From the NCBI RefSeq assembly GCF_900177705.1, contig NZ_FXBA01000001.1, forward strand, positions 1,084,720-1,148,719: 64,000 nucleotides of DNA. Direction: 5' to 3'. Origin of the DNA: Fibrobacter sp. UWB15. GTDB taxonomy: Bacteria; Fibrobacterota; Fibrobacteria; Fibrobacterales; Fibrobacteraceae. Made by a program: the position numbers and the translations under genes. Below are positions 39,379-48,174 of the stretch, piece by piece; within the stretch, counting starts at the first letter, position 1; each line of letters begins with the position of its first letter. Below the pieces are notes generated by a model. That model saw nothing but the letters and a program-made list of their open reading frames with translations. It was not told the origin of the DNA and did not search any database.

Positions 39379-40866
39379 TTACAGCATAAACACCAATCGC
39401 AAGTTTACGAATTTATCATCAAAAAATCCGTATTCCCCCATAAAGGCCACATGAGCCCCGCGGTAGCTCAAGGCGGGGGCGAGCGAATAATGCAGGGGGG
39501 CGCTATGAATAAAGCGCTTACGGCGAGTCTTGTAGGGGTCATCGATATCGCTACCGGCGTCAACACCCTTCCACAACCACTTGTGGTGGACGCCTACGAA
39601 CAAGTTAGAAAATCCGCCCAAGCCCAAATCGCCGTACAAAGTCCAGTCAATGGCCAAGCTGTTCGGGCCATTGGGGTTGCCGAGAGGCTTGCCCAGGTGC
39701 GCCATCTGCGCCATGGCTGTGTCGTAATGGCAATAGGTGTAAGGTTCCACGCGAGCGATTTCGGCAATGGTTCCCAACTGCAGGGGTTTACCCCTCACAA
39801 CCATATCGTACCCCGCCTGCATACCGAGCATACCCGCCCAGCGGTTGTTGCTGTACTTGTTTTCGTACACGGCCATAGGCGATTCCATGTCGTCCAAGAA
39901 GAATTCACCGTACACGCGCACCGCATTAAACAATCGGTAATTTATATCAAAAGCGAGTGCCCCGTTATTCACGCGTTCGGTATAATTACCCTTTTCGATA
40001 AACAGCGGAACCACCGGCACAAACAACCAAGGCTTGTTTTCGTTGTACAGCACCTGCAGTTCGCTCATGCCCACGGTCAAGTTCCCCAAGGCAAGTTCAT
40101 AGCGATGTGCATACAAATTACGATCGTTCAAATTGTCCTTGCTGTAGCTCCAGCTGTTCACGCGCAAGTCGGCATACACGCTAAACACACGCAACGGCCC
40201 AAAGGTAAAGTCCAGATTGAGCATATTGTACGGAAGCGCGAACTGGTTAAAGGCCAGGTTGTTGTAATAGCCAGGGCCCCAGTGCAAAACATCGCGAGCC
40301 AAGGAGATTCGCGCCCAGGCGTAGTTTAGCCCCAGGTGCGCACGGTAACGGGCATAGCTCACGTAATCGGCACCGGCGTTACCGTCTTCCGTTTGTACAT
40401 CAAACACTTCGCCGTCAAAGCTCTTGGGCTTTTTGGCCGCATGCTTTTCGGAATAAATGCGGGCATCCAAATCAAAGTCCAGCGAATCGGCGTAGCCTCG
40501 CAAGTAAAGGCCGCCATCAATGCCCGGCCAAATGGTATCGCCTAGCGATTCTCCCCCGCGGTAATCGATCCCTAGCACAGGCGAGGCTGCAATCGCAAAG
40601 CGGTGTGCGCTTTCACCTGCGCCTATAGAATCGGCATAGTACACAAGCGCATTACTTTCTTTATCTGCAAAATCTTTAACAAAGTTGTAATTGCGGCGAG
40701 GGTAAGTAAAGAACTGACGTGATTCGCCCACCGTCTGGCGGTGGTAGTCCATGAGCATCGGGAGGTAGTCGAGCGTGCGGAGGTTGCGGTTATGCTCTGT
40801 GCCGAGGACGGACTGGGCGGAAGCGACCGTTGCAAAAATCAGAAGGATGACGAATATTTTTTTCAT
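39379..40866 (-). CDS. Capsule assembly Wzi-like outer-membrane protein
   Basis: 495 aa. Signal peptide (LLIFATVASA). The mature protein is a run of amphipathic beta strands. It contains ISLARDVLHWGPGYYNNL, the WGPG region typical of Wzi, which anchors capsule at the cell surface. C-terminal strand VNLRLVFML ends in a hydrophobic residue, as beta-barrel proteins do. Sits between the CapD-like gene and the OmpA-like gene, in keeping with a capsule role. Confidence 0.78.
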   Translation of the reverse strand: MKKIFVILLIFATVASAQSVLGTEHNRNLRTLDYLPMLMDYHRQTVGESRQFFTYPRRNYNFVKDFADKESNALVYYADSIGAGESAHRFAIAASPVLGIDYRGGESLGDTIWPGIDGGLYLRGYADSLDFDLDARIYSEKHAAKKPKSFDGEVFDVQTEDGNAGADYVSYARYRAHLGLNYAWARISLARDVLHWGPGYYNNLAFNQFALPYNMLNLDFTFGPLRVFSVYADLRVNSWSYSKDNLNDRNLYAHRYELALGNLTVGMSELQVLYNENKPWLFVPVVPLFIEKGNYTERVNNGALAFDINYRLFNAVRVYGEFFLDDMESPMAVYENKYSNNRWAGMLGMQAGYDMVVRGKPLQLGTIAEIARVEPYTYCHYDTAMAQMAHLGKPLGNPNGPNSLAIDWTLYGDLGLGGFSNLFVGVHHKWLWKGVDAGSDIDDPYKTRRKRFIHSAPLHYSLAPALSYRGAHVAFMGEYGFFDDKFVNLRLVFML

Positions 40867-40887
40867 TACATAAGTTCAGGAAGCTGA

Positions 40888-40905
40888 CCCTGACCTACGT
40901 CAGGG
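40888..40905. repeat. Palindrome CCCTGAC-CTAC-GTCAGGG
   Basis: Second copy of the 37277 unit, followed by a half copy at 40925. Confidence 0.7.
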
Positions 40906-40942
40906 TGACGTAAGGGAACAAGTTCAGGGTGACGTTAGTAGT

Positions 40943-40971
40943 AAAAAAAAGGGGTCGGCGGAGCCGACCCC
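40943..40971 (-). terminator. Rho-independent terminator of OmpA-like gene
   Basis: GGGGTCGGC-GGA-GCCGACCCC with a T8 tract on the minus strand. Confidence 0.9.
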
Positions 40972-40987
40972 TGTATAATTCAACGAA

Positions 40988-43105
40988 TTACTTTTCGAAC
41001 GGAACGAGTTCCACACGGCGGTTCTGTTCGCGGCCTTCCTTCGTTTCGTTATCGGCGATCGGCATTTCAGAACCGTAACCGATAGCACGCAGGCGGTCAG
41101 CTTCGATACCCTTCTTCTTCAAGTGGTCCACCACAGCCTTGGCTCGCTTTTCAGAGAGCTTCTGGTTGGTGGCTTCGGAACCGGTATTGTCGGTGTGACC
41201 CTGCACTTCGAGGTTGGCAGACTTCACCTTGCGCATCAGGTTAGCGATGTCGTTCAAGGTGGTGTAGCTCTTCTTGGTGAGTTTGGCAGAACCGGTCTGG
41301 AACTGGATACCCTTCTTGAGTTCGTCCAGGTTTTCCTTCTTGTTCACGGCGCAACCCACAGTGTCAACAGCAATGCCTTCGAGGGTGTTCGGGCACTTGT
41401 CCTTGGGGTCAGGAACGCCGTCCTTGTCGCCATCGAGCACGCAACCCACAGAATCAACCGGCATGCCGGCAACGGTACCCGGGCACTTGTCCTGACCGTC
41501 GGCAACGCCATCCTGGTCGCTATCGGCAGCGCAACCGGTAGAATCAACCGTCACGCCCATGGCAGTATTCGGGCACTTGTCCTTGTTGTCAGGTACGCCG
41601 TCGTGGTCGAAGTCCATCGGGCAACCGGTGCTATCGACACTGATGCCTTCCGGAGTATTCGGGCACTTGTCCTTGTTGTCGGGCACGCCGTCGACGTCGA
41701 AGTCGAGCATGCAACCCACAGAGTCAACCACAATGCCATCCGGAGTGTTCGGGCACTTGTCGTTAATATCGGCAATGCCGTCCTTGTCGGTATCGACACG
41801 GTTCAAGGAATCAAGACGAGCGCGTTCAGCAGCGTTCAAAGCAGCAGAATCAACCTGGTCGTTGTCACCGTTCATAATCACGGAATCCTTGTCGGCGCAG
41901 CCGTCGGTATTCACAGCGACACCTTCCGGAGTGTTCGGGCACTTGTCGTAAGAATCTACGACGCCGTCCTTGTCGCTATCCATCGGGCAGCCTTCGGCAT
42001 CGACCTTAATACCCTTCTTGGTGTGCGGGCACTTGTCTGCATTGTTCTTCACGCCATCGCCATCGGTATCACGCCACATGTCGGCACCGAAGTACCAAGT
42101 GAGGAGTGCGGCACCGGCAACGAGCGGGGTCGGAGCATAGCAGTATTCGTAGCTCTTGCCATCTTCGCCCTGGTACTTGATGACGCGATCGTTGCAGCCT
42201 TCCATTTCTTCCGAGCCATGGTAGAACGGATTCTTGAAGGCGCGGACAGCCACTTCGAGACCCATCGCAAAGTCGATGTTGTACGGCAAGTGGAAGCGGA
42301 GACCCGGGGTGATAATCATAGGATCTTCGCTGGGTTCAAACTTATACATGCCCTTGGTCTGCAGGCGAGCTTCGCCGGAGTATTCCAAGAACACGTCCAT
42401 CCAGCTCTTGGGGAGCCAGTTCACGCCAGCGCTGTAAACGAGCACCTGGGTTTCGTCCAGGTCGAGCGGGTAAACGTACTGGGCAAACAAGTTAAAGCGC
42501 CAGGGCTTGGGGTTGTTCAGCTTGGTGAGGTCAGCGGTACCCACTAGGCCAAGACCAAAGACCCAATCGTCGGCGGTGTAAGGCTGGGTGTAGCCGTTAC
42601 TGTTCAGGTACCAGGCGTGGCGGGGGCGCACACCGGCCTGGGCTTCACCCGTCGGAATGTACATGTTGAGCATGGCGGCAAAGCCGTACCACTTGTTGGT
42701 GTCGAGCGGGAGGCGGATCTTGGACCACACGTTCAAGTCGCCGCGGCTGGTGCCCCACATGTTGTTGGAACCAGAAGGGCCATTGGAGTTAGCGTGTTCG
42801 TAGTAAACCGGGAGGCTCACGCCCACGTCCATCCAGTTGGTCAAACCGGCGTTCACGAAGAAGTTACCGGCCTGGGTGTAGTCCCACCAGTTAAAGGTAT
42901 AGTCCTTGCCACCCTGGCTGTACTTACCACCTCGGGCAAGGGCCCAGCCGTCAATGGCAATGTTACCACCGGTACCAACGGCAAAGTTCCATTGGCCAAG
43001 GGTCTTGGCGTTAGTCTGATGGAGACCGTCAGTGCCGCCCTCCATGCCTATCTGGGCAAAGCTGATTCCAGCCGCCAGTAGTGCTGTCCCAAGTATTTTT
43101 TTCAT
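40988..43105 (-). CDS. OmpA-family protein with thrombospondin type 3 repeats
   Basis: 705 aa. Signal peptide (LLAAGISFA), a beta-barrel-like N-terminal region to about 340, about eight calcium-binding TSP3 repeats (DTDGDGVKNNADKCPxT type, about 345-585), then an OmpA C-terminal domain. That domain carries LEVQGHTDNTGSEATNQKLS and LRAIGYGSEMPIAD, which bind peptidoglycan. It links the outer membrane to the wall. A TATATTTG box (43143-43150, minus) and GAAGGAAACAAAAC precede the ATG. Codon use suggests high expression. Confidence 0.92.
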   Translation of the reverse strand: MKKILGTALLAAGISFAQIGMEGGTDGLHQTNAKTLGQWNFAVGTGGNIAIDGWALARGGKYSQGGKDYTFNWWDYTQAGNFFVNAGLTNWMDVGVSLPVYYEHANSNGPSGSNNMWGTSRGDLNVWSKIRLPLDTNKWYGFAAMLNMYIPTGEAQAGVRPRHAWYLNSNGYTQPYTADDWVFGLGLVGTADLTKLNNPKPWRFNLFAQYVYPLDLDETQVLVYSAGVNWLPKSWMDVFLEYSGEARLQTKGMYKFEPSEDPMIITPGLRFHLPYNIDFAMGLEVAVRAFKNPFYHGSEEMEGCNDRVIKYQGEDGKSYEYCYAPTPLVAGAALLTWYFGADMWRDTDGDGVKNNADKCPHTKKGIKVDAEGCPMDSDKDGVVDSYDKCPNTPEGVAVNTDGCADKDSVIMNGDNDQVDSAALNAAERARLDSLNRVDTDKDGIADINDKCPNTPDGIVVDSVGCMLDFDVDGVPDNKDKCPNTPEGISVDSTGCPMDFDHDGVPDNKDKCPNTAMGVTVDSTGCAADSDQDGVADGQDKCPGTVAGMPVDSVGCVLDGDKDGVPDPKDKCPNTLEGIAVDTVGCAVNKKENLDELKKGIQFQTGSAKLTKKSYTTLNDIANLMRKVKSANLEVQGHTDNTGSEATNQKLSEKRAKAVVDHLKKKGIEADRLRAIGYGSEMPIADNETKEGREQNRRVELVPFEK

Positions 43106-43168
43106 GTTTTGTTTCCTTCTTCGGTAACTGTGATTATAAACACAAATATAGTATAAATTATTTAAATG

Positions 43169-45310
43169 TTACGATTTACTGAAATAACCCTTACCATAAT
43201 ATCCCTTGCCGTAGTAACCATAGCCATAATAGTGGCCCGGTTCATATTCGCAATGGTTCAACACAAAGGCGCAAGGTTTATCGGCATAACGGCGCAAATT
43301 GGCCAAATTTTCCTTGATTTGTTCCAAAGAATCGACCCCGTAATGCACCACCATCAGGGTAAAGTCTACCAAGGGGTAAATTAGTTCGGCATCGGTCACC
43401 ATGCTTACCGGCGGGGTATCTACGATAATCATGTCGTATTCCTGCTTCAAATCTTCGAGCAAGGCCTTGAACTTATCGTGGCGTAGCAGTTCGCTGGGCG
43501 ACATCAGGCGCTTGCCGCACCCCATCACGAACAGGTTCTGGCAACGGGCATCGGCCACGGCCTCGCGCCACTCCACCTTGCCCGAAAGCACCTCGGTGAG
43601 TCCTATGTACTTGGAACTGCGGATAACGCCCTTGCGCATATCGGCATCAATCAGCAATACGCGCTTGCCGTTCATGGCATACACGGCGGCCAGGTTCTTG
43701 GCCACAAAAGACTTACCCACGCCCGGCACCAAGCCGCAAGTCATGACCACCTTCTGGCCAGCCTCCAAAGAGAAATCCAAAGCGGTCTGCAGCGTATGGA
43801 ACGCCTCGCTCGCCTGGTCGTTGGGCGAAGATTCCACCAGAGTGAGTTTACGGCGCTTGTCCTTGACAAGGCGGTTCTTGGATTCCGGAATTTTGGCAAA
43901 CACGCTCACGTTGGTCGCATGCTCCAGTTCCTGGGAACTGCGGATACCGTTACGCATCATGCGCAGCATAAACACCAGCAGCACGCCCACCATAAAGCTT
44001 GCGGCCATGCAGCATACAAGAATGTTCAGCTTTTTCGGCTTGCTCTGGATAGGTTCAATCTGCGCAAAGTCCACCACGCGCACGTTACCCACCTCGCCCG
44101 CGCGCACCACGCGCAGCTGCTGGATATTGTTGAGCATGGCCGTGTACTGGGCATTATTGAGCGCCACATCTTCTTGCAAGCGGATCATTTCTTGCTGCGT
44201 AACCGGCATAGATTCTGCACTCTTCTTGAGGCGGGCCAGTTCCCCGCGCAACCTGTCTTGCTGCTTTACAATGGTCTGCACCGAGGGGTGCTCTTCTTTA
44301 AACAGGCGCGTCGCCTGCTGGCGCTGCTGTTCCAACTGCAGCAACTGACGTTGCAAGTCTACCTCTTTATCGAGATGGGCGCGAGTTTCACCCGTCATGT
44401 CGACCGAGCCAACACTGTGACGATAGTCCGACAGGACCTTCTCGGAACTGTCGAGTTTAGCCTTAATGCCCGGCAACTGGGTTTCCAAAAATTCCAAGGT
44501 CTTTTCGGCCTCGGCGCTACGCATCTCTACATTCTGGCGCACGTAAGTGTTCGCAATGGTATTGAGGATCGAGGCGGCACGGTCTGCATAACGGTGCGAG
44601 TAAGAGATACCGATTACGCCGGTCTGCTTGCCCTTCTCGGCAACCTTCAACGACCCCGCAAGACCCCGGACCGCCAGTAGAGGATTCCCCTGCTTTATCA
44701 CAAATTTTTCGCCCAAAGTAGCACGCATCAACTTGACTCGTATGCGCAAAGTATCGCCCGCATAAGGGGCCGAGAGCAAATCGCCCACCATGCCTTCTAC
44801 CAACTTAGTCTCTTCGGGAGTGTAAATGGCGTAAGAGTTATCCCCTGTTACCACCGCCTCCCAGCGGTCGGCACGGGCCAGTTCAGGGATATTCAAGAAG
44901 TCGATATCCATACGGCCTTCGCGGTGGAGCAAACGGTTAAGCGCCCCCTGGGGGGTCGCCGAATACATCAGGTGTTCTTGATCTACCACATAGTTCAAAA
45001 CCAGGCGACTCTTGATGAGTTCGATTTCGGCATCGGCCGGGCTCGCCACCTCTAGCAAAGAGCCCATCTCGCCCAAGGCGCGGGCCGACTTGTTACCCTT
45101 AATGTCTATCTGGAACAGGGCATCGCTGGTGTACTGCGGACGAATCCACTGCCCCACCACCACACCAATAGCAGCCCCCACCAAAAGGAACAGGCACAAA
45201 AGGTAACGCCTTTTCCAAAGGATAAACAAAGCCTCGAGCAAGGTAATGGTGTTGTTTGGCGTTTGGGCCTGTGCACCAACCACAATCGTCTGCTGTTCGC
45301 TATCGGCCAT
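43169..45310 (-). CDS. Polysaccharide co-polymerase / tyrosine autokinase (Wzc-like)
   Basis: 713 aa. Wzz chain-length domain with two membrane helices (about 35-55 and 425-445) and a coiled-coil periplasmic part, then a BY-kinase domain. Walker A VPGVGKSFVAKNLA, Walker A' VLLIDADMRKG, Walker B IIVDTPP. The C-terminus has a Tyr-rich cluster (GYGYYGKGYYGKGYF) that is autophosphorylated in this family. Controls polymerisation and export of capsule. ATG 45310 has GGAGA before it; ATG 45322 lies upstream without one. Confidence 0.92.
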   Translation of the reverse strand: MADSEQQTIVVGAQAQTPNNTITLLEALFILWKRRYLLCLFLLVGAAIGVVVGQWIRPQYTSDALFQIDIKGNKSARALGEMGSLLEVASPADAEIELIKSRLVLNYVVDQEHLMYSATPQGALNRLLHREGRMDIDFLNIPELARADRWEAVVTGDNSYAIYTPEETKLVEGMVGDLLSAPYAGDTLRIRVKLMRATLGEKFVIKQGNPLLAVRGLAGSLKVAEKGKQTGVIGISYSHRYADRAASILNTIANTYVRQNVEMRSAEAEKTLEFLETQLPGIKAKLDSSEKVLSDYRHSVGSVDMTGETRAHLDKEVDLQRQLLQLEQQRQQATRLFKEEHPSVQTIVKQQDRLRGELARLKKSAESMPVTQQEMIRLQEDVALNNAQYTAMLNNIQQLRVVRAGEVGNVRVVDFAQIEPIQSKPKKLNILVCCMAASFMVGVLLVFMLRMMRNGIRSSQELEHATNVSVFAKIPESKNRLVKDKRRKLTLVESSPNDQASEAFHTLQTALDFSLEAGQKVVMTCGLVPGVGKSFVAKNLAAVYAMNGKRVLLIDADMRKGVIRSSKYIGLTEVLSGKVEWREAVADARCQNLFVMGCGKRLMSPSELLRHDKFKALLEDLKQEYDMIIVDTPPVSMVTDAELIYPLVDFTLMVVHYGVDSLEQIKENLANLRRYADKPCAFVLNHCEYEPGHYYGYGYYGKGYYGKGYFSKS

Positions 45311-45414
45311 GTAAGTCTCCAAAATTTTAGCAAAATCGAAATTTGGGACAAAATATAGTAAAATTATTTAAAACTTACGGGGAGGGTACGAAAAAGGTGC
45401 AGAAAGGGGAATTC

Positions 45415-45522
45415 CTACCGTTTTTTATTTTCACAATAAAACATCAAATAAGATGTTCCTAGGGCATCGGCCAGTTTCTTTGACATGCGCATGTAAGCTT
45501 CCCCATAAGCCCCTCTTACCAT
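45415..45522 (-). CDS. Coupled 35-aa open frame after RloB-like gene
   Basis: ATG 45522 overlaps the TAA of the RloB-like gene (TAATG) and the frame runs to TAG 45415. MVRGAYGEAYMRMSKKLADA continues LGTSYLMFYCENKKR. The SKKLADALGTS segment looks like the end of a helix-turn-helix. It could be a small third gene of the operon or a truncated remnant. Confidence 0.35.
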   Translation of the reverse strand: MVRGAYGEAYMRMSKKLADALGTSYLMFYCENKKR

Positions 45523-46121
45523 TATAATTCCTTCAATAAAGTCATCAATCGACCCAACTCTGAGTAAGTATATTCTCTTCCATCCTTCTGCTTTTCCGCC
45601 ATTGATCTTTCAGCATTGGCTACTGCATTATCAAGACTTCCTTTGTTCCGTTCAAAGTAGCTGTGCAAACCCTTTCTGAAGAACTCATTTGCCTTCTTGT
45701 AAACCACACACTGATTCAAATCATTTAAAAGTTGTTCTTGATTATCATAAGGACGCGATGTGTATCGGAAATAGTAAAGGAAGAACAACTCTGTACAGCG
45801 ATGTGTTTCGAAAAACTCGACCTTACAATAAATACCTTTCTTCGGTTTGCTGATTGGTTCGGCATATTTTTTCTTTAACTTTTGATATTGAGAAAGTTCC
45901 GGTTCTTTGTCCTTCGTATCCATGTCAATAATGCAGAAGATACGATTGTAGCCTGAATCAACGCCCTCTTTTATCTTCGAGTCAAGTTCCGTCAAGTTCG
46001 TATGCTTGGGAGAGTCGGGTTTGATGGTCAAACGTTTGAACACATCGCACAAGGATTTGAAGTAATAGAATTCAGTAGGCCCTTCGCCCAAAACAAGTGC
46101 CGTTTGACGCAGTTTGCCCAT
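45522..46121 (-). CDS. RloB/AbiLii-like TOPRIM-type protein of an abortive-infection pair
   Basis: About 199 aa. ALVLGEGPTEFYYFKSL has the glutamate motif and IFCIIDMDTKDKE the DxD motif of TOPRIM nucleases, as in RloB (DUF3696/DUF4435-like) proteins. ETHRCTELFFLYYF and the C-terminal helices fit RloB. Works with the upstream ATPase, as in AbiL or PARIS pairs where the ATPase holds the nuclease until phage sensing. ATG 46121 follows the ATPase stop directly; ATG 46130 overlaps it. AT-rich relative to the capsule genes, consistent with transfer. Confidence 0.8.
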   Translation of the reverse strand: MGKLRQTALVLGEGPTEFYYFKSLCDVFKRLTIKPDSPKHTNLTELDSKIKEGVDSGYNRIFCIIDMDTKDKEPELSQYQKLKKKYAEPISKPKKGIYCKVEFFETHRCTELFFLYYFRYTSRPYDNQEQLLNDLNQCVVYKKANEFFRKGLHSYFERNKGSLDNAVANAERSMAEKQKDGREYTYSELGRLMTLLKEL

Positions 46122-46122
46122 A

Positions 46123-47403
46123 TCAATCATCCAGATTTATAAAGATACTACCAAGTTCGGGCTTCGCTCCCAATCGACCAATGCGATATGAATTGTAAAG
46201 GGATAGGTTCTTATGCAATCCAAAAGAATCTCCGCGAGAATACACCGACGAGGCTGTCTCTTTGTTTTTATCAACAAACCAGACAACGCCTCTGTTTTCA
46301 TTAATCAAATCTTGAGACAAGAGCGTCGTTTCCTGACTCGTGATAATCAATTGCGATTTATCCGAATTAAAAATGAAAACATTAAGATAATAATACAACA
46401 AGTCATTGTGTAGATCCTCTCCTAATTCATCAAGGTAGTACACATGAGAAGCGGTAATCATATCATATAGAGCATCTAGAATGCGTATGTATTTTTGGGT
46501 TCCTTTTGACTGCCTATCGAGAGAAATATCAAAATCGCCATCGTCAGAATGATTGACAAATGCCACAGAATCGACTGTTGGCTTAAGCAATTCATCCTTC
46601 ATTTTTTGGGGAAAGTTTTCCCTTTGAAAGTATTCTCGATATTCTGCAGGCATTAAATTATCTTCCACAACAGGCCGATACTCCACTATGTTTAAATCTG
46701 CCTTTTGTAGCATAGTGTTATAGAACTTACGTTTCCTTGGATTATTATAAGCCTCGGTTAGGATTTCAACAACACCCTTTTCACCATCACCATCGACATC
46801 ATGATAGTTGTCCATAATCCAACGATGGAGCGCATTGAAGGGGGCTATATCCTCTTTCAGCGCCGCTTTTCTACAAACAGATAAGACACTATGGTTGTTC
46901 AACGTGTTCTCGCGAATACTTTCTTGGGTCTTAATCTGTAGTTTAAGGCTTGTGCCAAACTTTACATCCGCCTGAATGTTTTCGCCAACAAATGAACGTT
47001 CATAGAATAATGATTTTGACTTGTTGGGGTAATAATATAAAGCCTCAGTCAAAATGTATTTCTCATTGAACTTTACATCATAATCATATCTAATACCATT
47101 AGCATAGAATGACACATGCATCTCTATGGGTTCATTTTTTGTGAGAGCAAATGGAATGCTTCCGTAAATATTCTTGCTTGCATCTGATTTCGGCAAAACC
47201 AATATGCGAAACACTTCATTCAATGCAACAAGCATATTCGATTTTCCAGAAGCATTCGAACCATAAAGGATACCCAATTTATACAAGAAAACACCATCGA
47301 CAACTTCTGTAACAAGCTCCGACGAGGGCCCCTTAGCTAAGAAACTTAATTCTTGCTTGTCGCGAATGGAAAGGTAATTCTTTACCCAAAAATTTCTTAT
47401 CAT
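46123..47403 (-). CDS. RloA/AbiLi-like AAA15 ATPase of an abortive-infection pair
   Basis: 426 aa. Starts MIRNFWVKNYLSIRDKQELS, the usual start of AAA15 (OLD-like) ATPases; Walker A GSNASGKSNMLVAL (near 47-54), signature-like region SKGTQKYIRILDAL, Walker B VYYLDELGEDLHNDLL, and C-terminal GVVWFVDKNKETASSVYS. It pairs with the RloB-like gene downstream; the two overlap or abut, so they are co-translated. ATG 47403 has AAAGG 9 nt upstream. Low GC. Anti-phage function is inferred from the family. Confidence 0.82.
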   Translation of the reverse strand: MIRNFWVKNYLSIRDKQELSFLAKGPSSELVTEVVDGVFLYKLGILYGSNASGKSNMLVALNEVFRILVLPKSDASKNIYGSIPFALTKNEPIEMHVSFYANGIRYDYDVKFNEKYILTEALYYYPNKSKSLFYERSFVGENIQADVKFGTSLKLQIKTQESIRENTLNNHSVLSVCRKAALKEDIAPFNALHRWIMDNYHDVDGDGEKGVVEILTEAYNNPRKRKFYNTMLQKADLNIVEYRPVVEDNLMPAEYREYFQRENFPQKMKDELLKPTVDSVAFVNHSDDGDFDISLDRQSKGTQKYIRILDALYDMITASHVYYLDELGEDLHNDLLYYYLNVFIFNSDKSQLIITSQETTLLSQDLINENRGVVWFVDKNKETASSVYSRGDSFGLHKNLSLYNSYRIGRLGAKPELGSIFINLDD

Positions 47404-47428
47404 GGACGAACCTTTCTGTATAAAATTT

Positions 47429-47441
47429 GTAGTTATGCTAC
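47429..47441. promoter_or_regulatory. Operator-like dyad GTAG-N5-CTAC (1)
   Basis: Core of a longer palindrome TTTGTAG-TTATG-CTACAAA, 26 bp before the RloA-like start. Confidence 0.45.
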
Positions 47442-47490
47442 AAAAATATACAAAAAATCCACCTAAAACAAAAATATTTTACAACAAATC

Positions 47491-47503
47491 GTAGAATTTC
47501 TAC
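47491..47503. promoter_or_regulatory. Operator-like dyad GTAG-N5-CTAC (2)
   Basis: GTAG-AATTT-CTAC, 62 bp from the first dyad centre to centre, just upstream of the TATCTTTG box of the RNA candidate. Confidence 0.45.
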
Positions 47504-47513
47504 ATTTTTTTAC

Positions 47514-47521
47514 TATCTTTG
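47514..47521 (+). promoter_or_regulatory. -7 box TATCTTTG of RNA candidate
   Basis: Exact TAnnTTTG match on the plus strand, followed by no credible coding frame but by a terminator 270 bp further on. Confidence 0.5.
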
Positions 47522-47527
47522 TAAGAG

Positions 47528-47819
47528 AAAAGGGCTCCGCCCGGCAAGGCGAAGCCCGATTCAAAGGACCGAATGGTTCGGCTCCATTTGAGTATTAGGA
47601 ACCCAAATATAGCCGAAATCCTCCAATTTGTCCAGAGACAATCCATTCTAGTCTCTTTAACACACCTTTTTCGGTCCACTAGACCTGCACTTCAAGATGG
47701 CCGAACCAGCAAAACTACGAAAAGCATAGCTGGTAGTGCCCTTTCGCAAAGAGAGCCAAGACGCAAATAACCAAGCAACTTCAAACCAACGAAAGGACCA
47801 CCGAAAGGTGGTCCTTTTG
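47528..47819 (+). ncRNA. Candidate structured RNA, about 290 nt, divergent from AbiL-like operon
   Basis: Bounded by a TAnnTTTG box and a strong terminator. Many pairings are visible: GGGCT.CGCC / GGCG.AGCCC (47532-47557); GGACCGAA (47567-47574) with TTCGGTCC (47669-47676); TTCGGCT / AGCCGAA; GAGAC / GTCTC; CCAGC / GCTGG. The one open frame (47573-47770) lacks a ribosome binding site and has no credible composition. It is not tmRNA (no tRNA-like ends or tag), RNase P RNA or SRP RNA by motif. No reverse transcriptase is nearby, so not an evident retron. 5' end inferred. Confidence 0.5.
47792..47819 (+). terminator. Rho-independent terminator of RNA candidate
   Basis: AAAGGACCACC-GAAA-GGTGGTCCTTTT: an 11-bp stem with a GNRA loop and T tract. 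Confidence 0.9.
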
Positions 47820-47910
47820 TCTAGTTATGAACAATCCTAATTATGGGGAAACTTACAGTCGATCTTCACCTAAAAACCACAAAAACAGGGTCTTCGCCCC
47901 TCTTTTGAAC

Positions 47911-47945
47911 TTTTTGCCCCTCCTCCCCCGCTCTCGGGGCAAAAA
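47911..47945. terminator. Hairpin TTTTTGCCCC / GGGGCAAAAA
   Basis: Ten-base arms 15 bases apart, T-rich on both strands; it lies between the RNA candidate and the first ugd fragment. Confidence 0.5.
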
Positions 47946-47954
47946 CCGCCCACT

Positions 47955-48165
47955 AGCACCCAATCGCACTATATTCAAATCCAGCTTCGGCGAGTTCTTG
48001 GGGGTCGTAGATGTTGCGACCGTCGATGATGAGGGCCTTCACATTCTCGGGCCATTTAGACTGATGCGGGTCGCGAGCATGGAGTTCGCGGCATACTTGA
48101 TCATCTCGGCGCTCGGGATGTCGGTGAAAATCACGCGGAAGTTGTTGAGCATCATCGGGCGGTAG
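47955..48165 (-). pseudogene. ugd fragment 1, internally deleted
   Basis: Three blocks match the intact ugd: its 3' end with stop (as 60813-60895), a short block near 61341-61356, and the block 61493-61597. The joint 'CGGGCCATTTAGACTGATGCGGG' between the last two is shared with fragment 2. The N-terminal half of ugd is absent; the match ends at CGGTAGA, then CTGAACTT leads into the repeat at 48175. Confidence 0.85.
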
Positions 48166-48174
48166 ACTGAACTT

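Noticed and set aside
47528..47819. tmRNA, RNase P RNA or 6S RNA
   Set aside because: There are no tRNA-like ends or ALAA-type tag, no GAGGAAAGTCC core, and the 5' and 3' ends do not form the long closing stem of 6S RNA.
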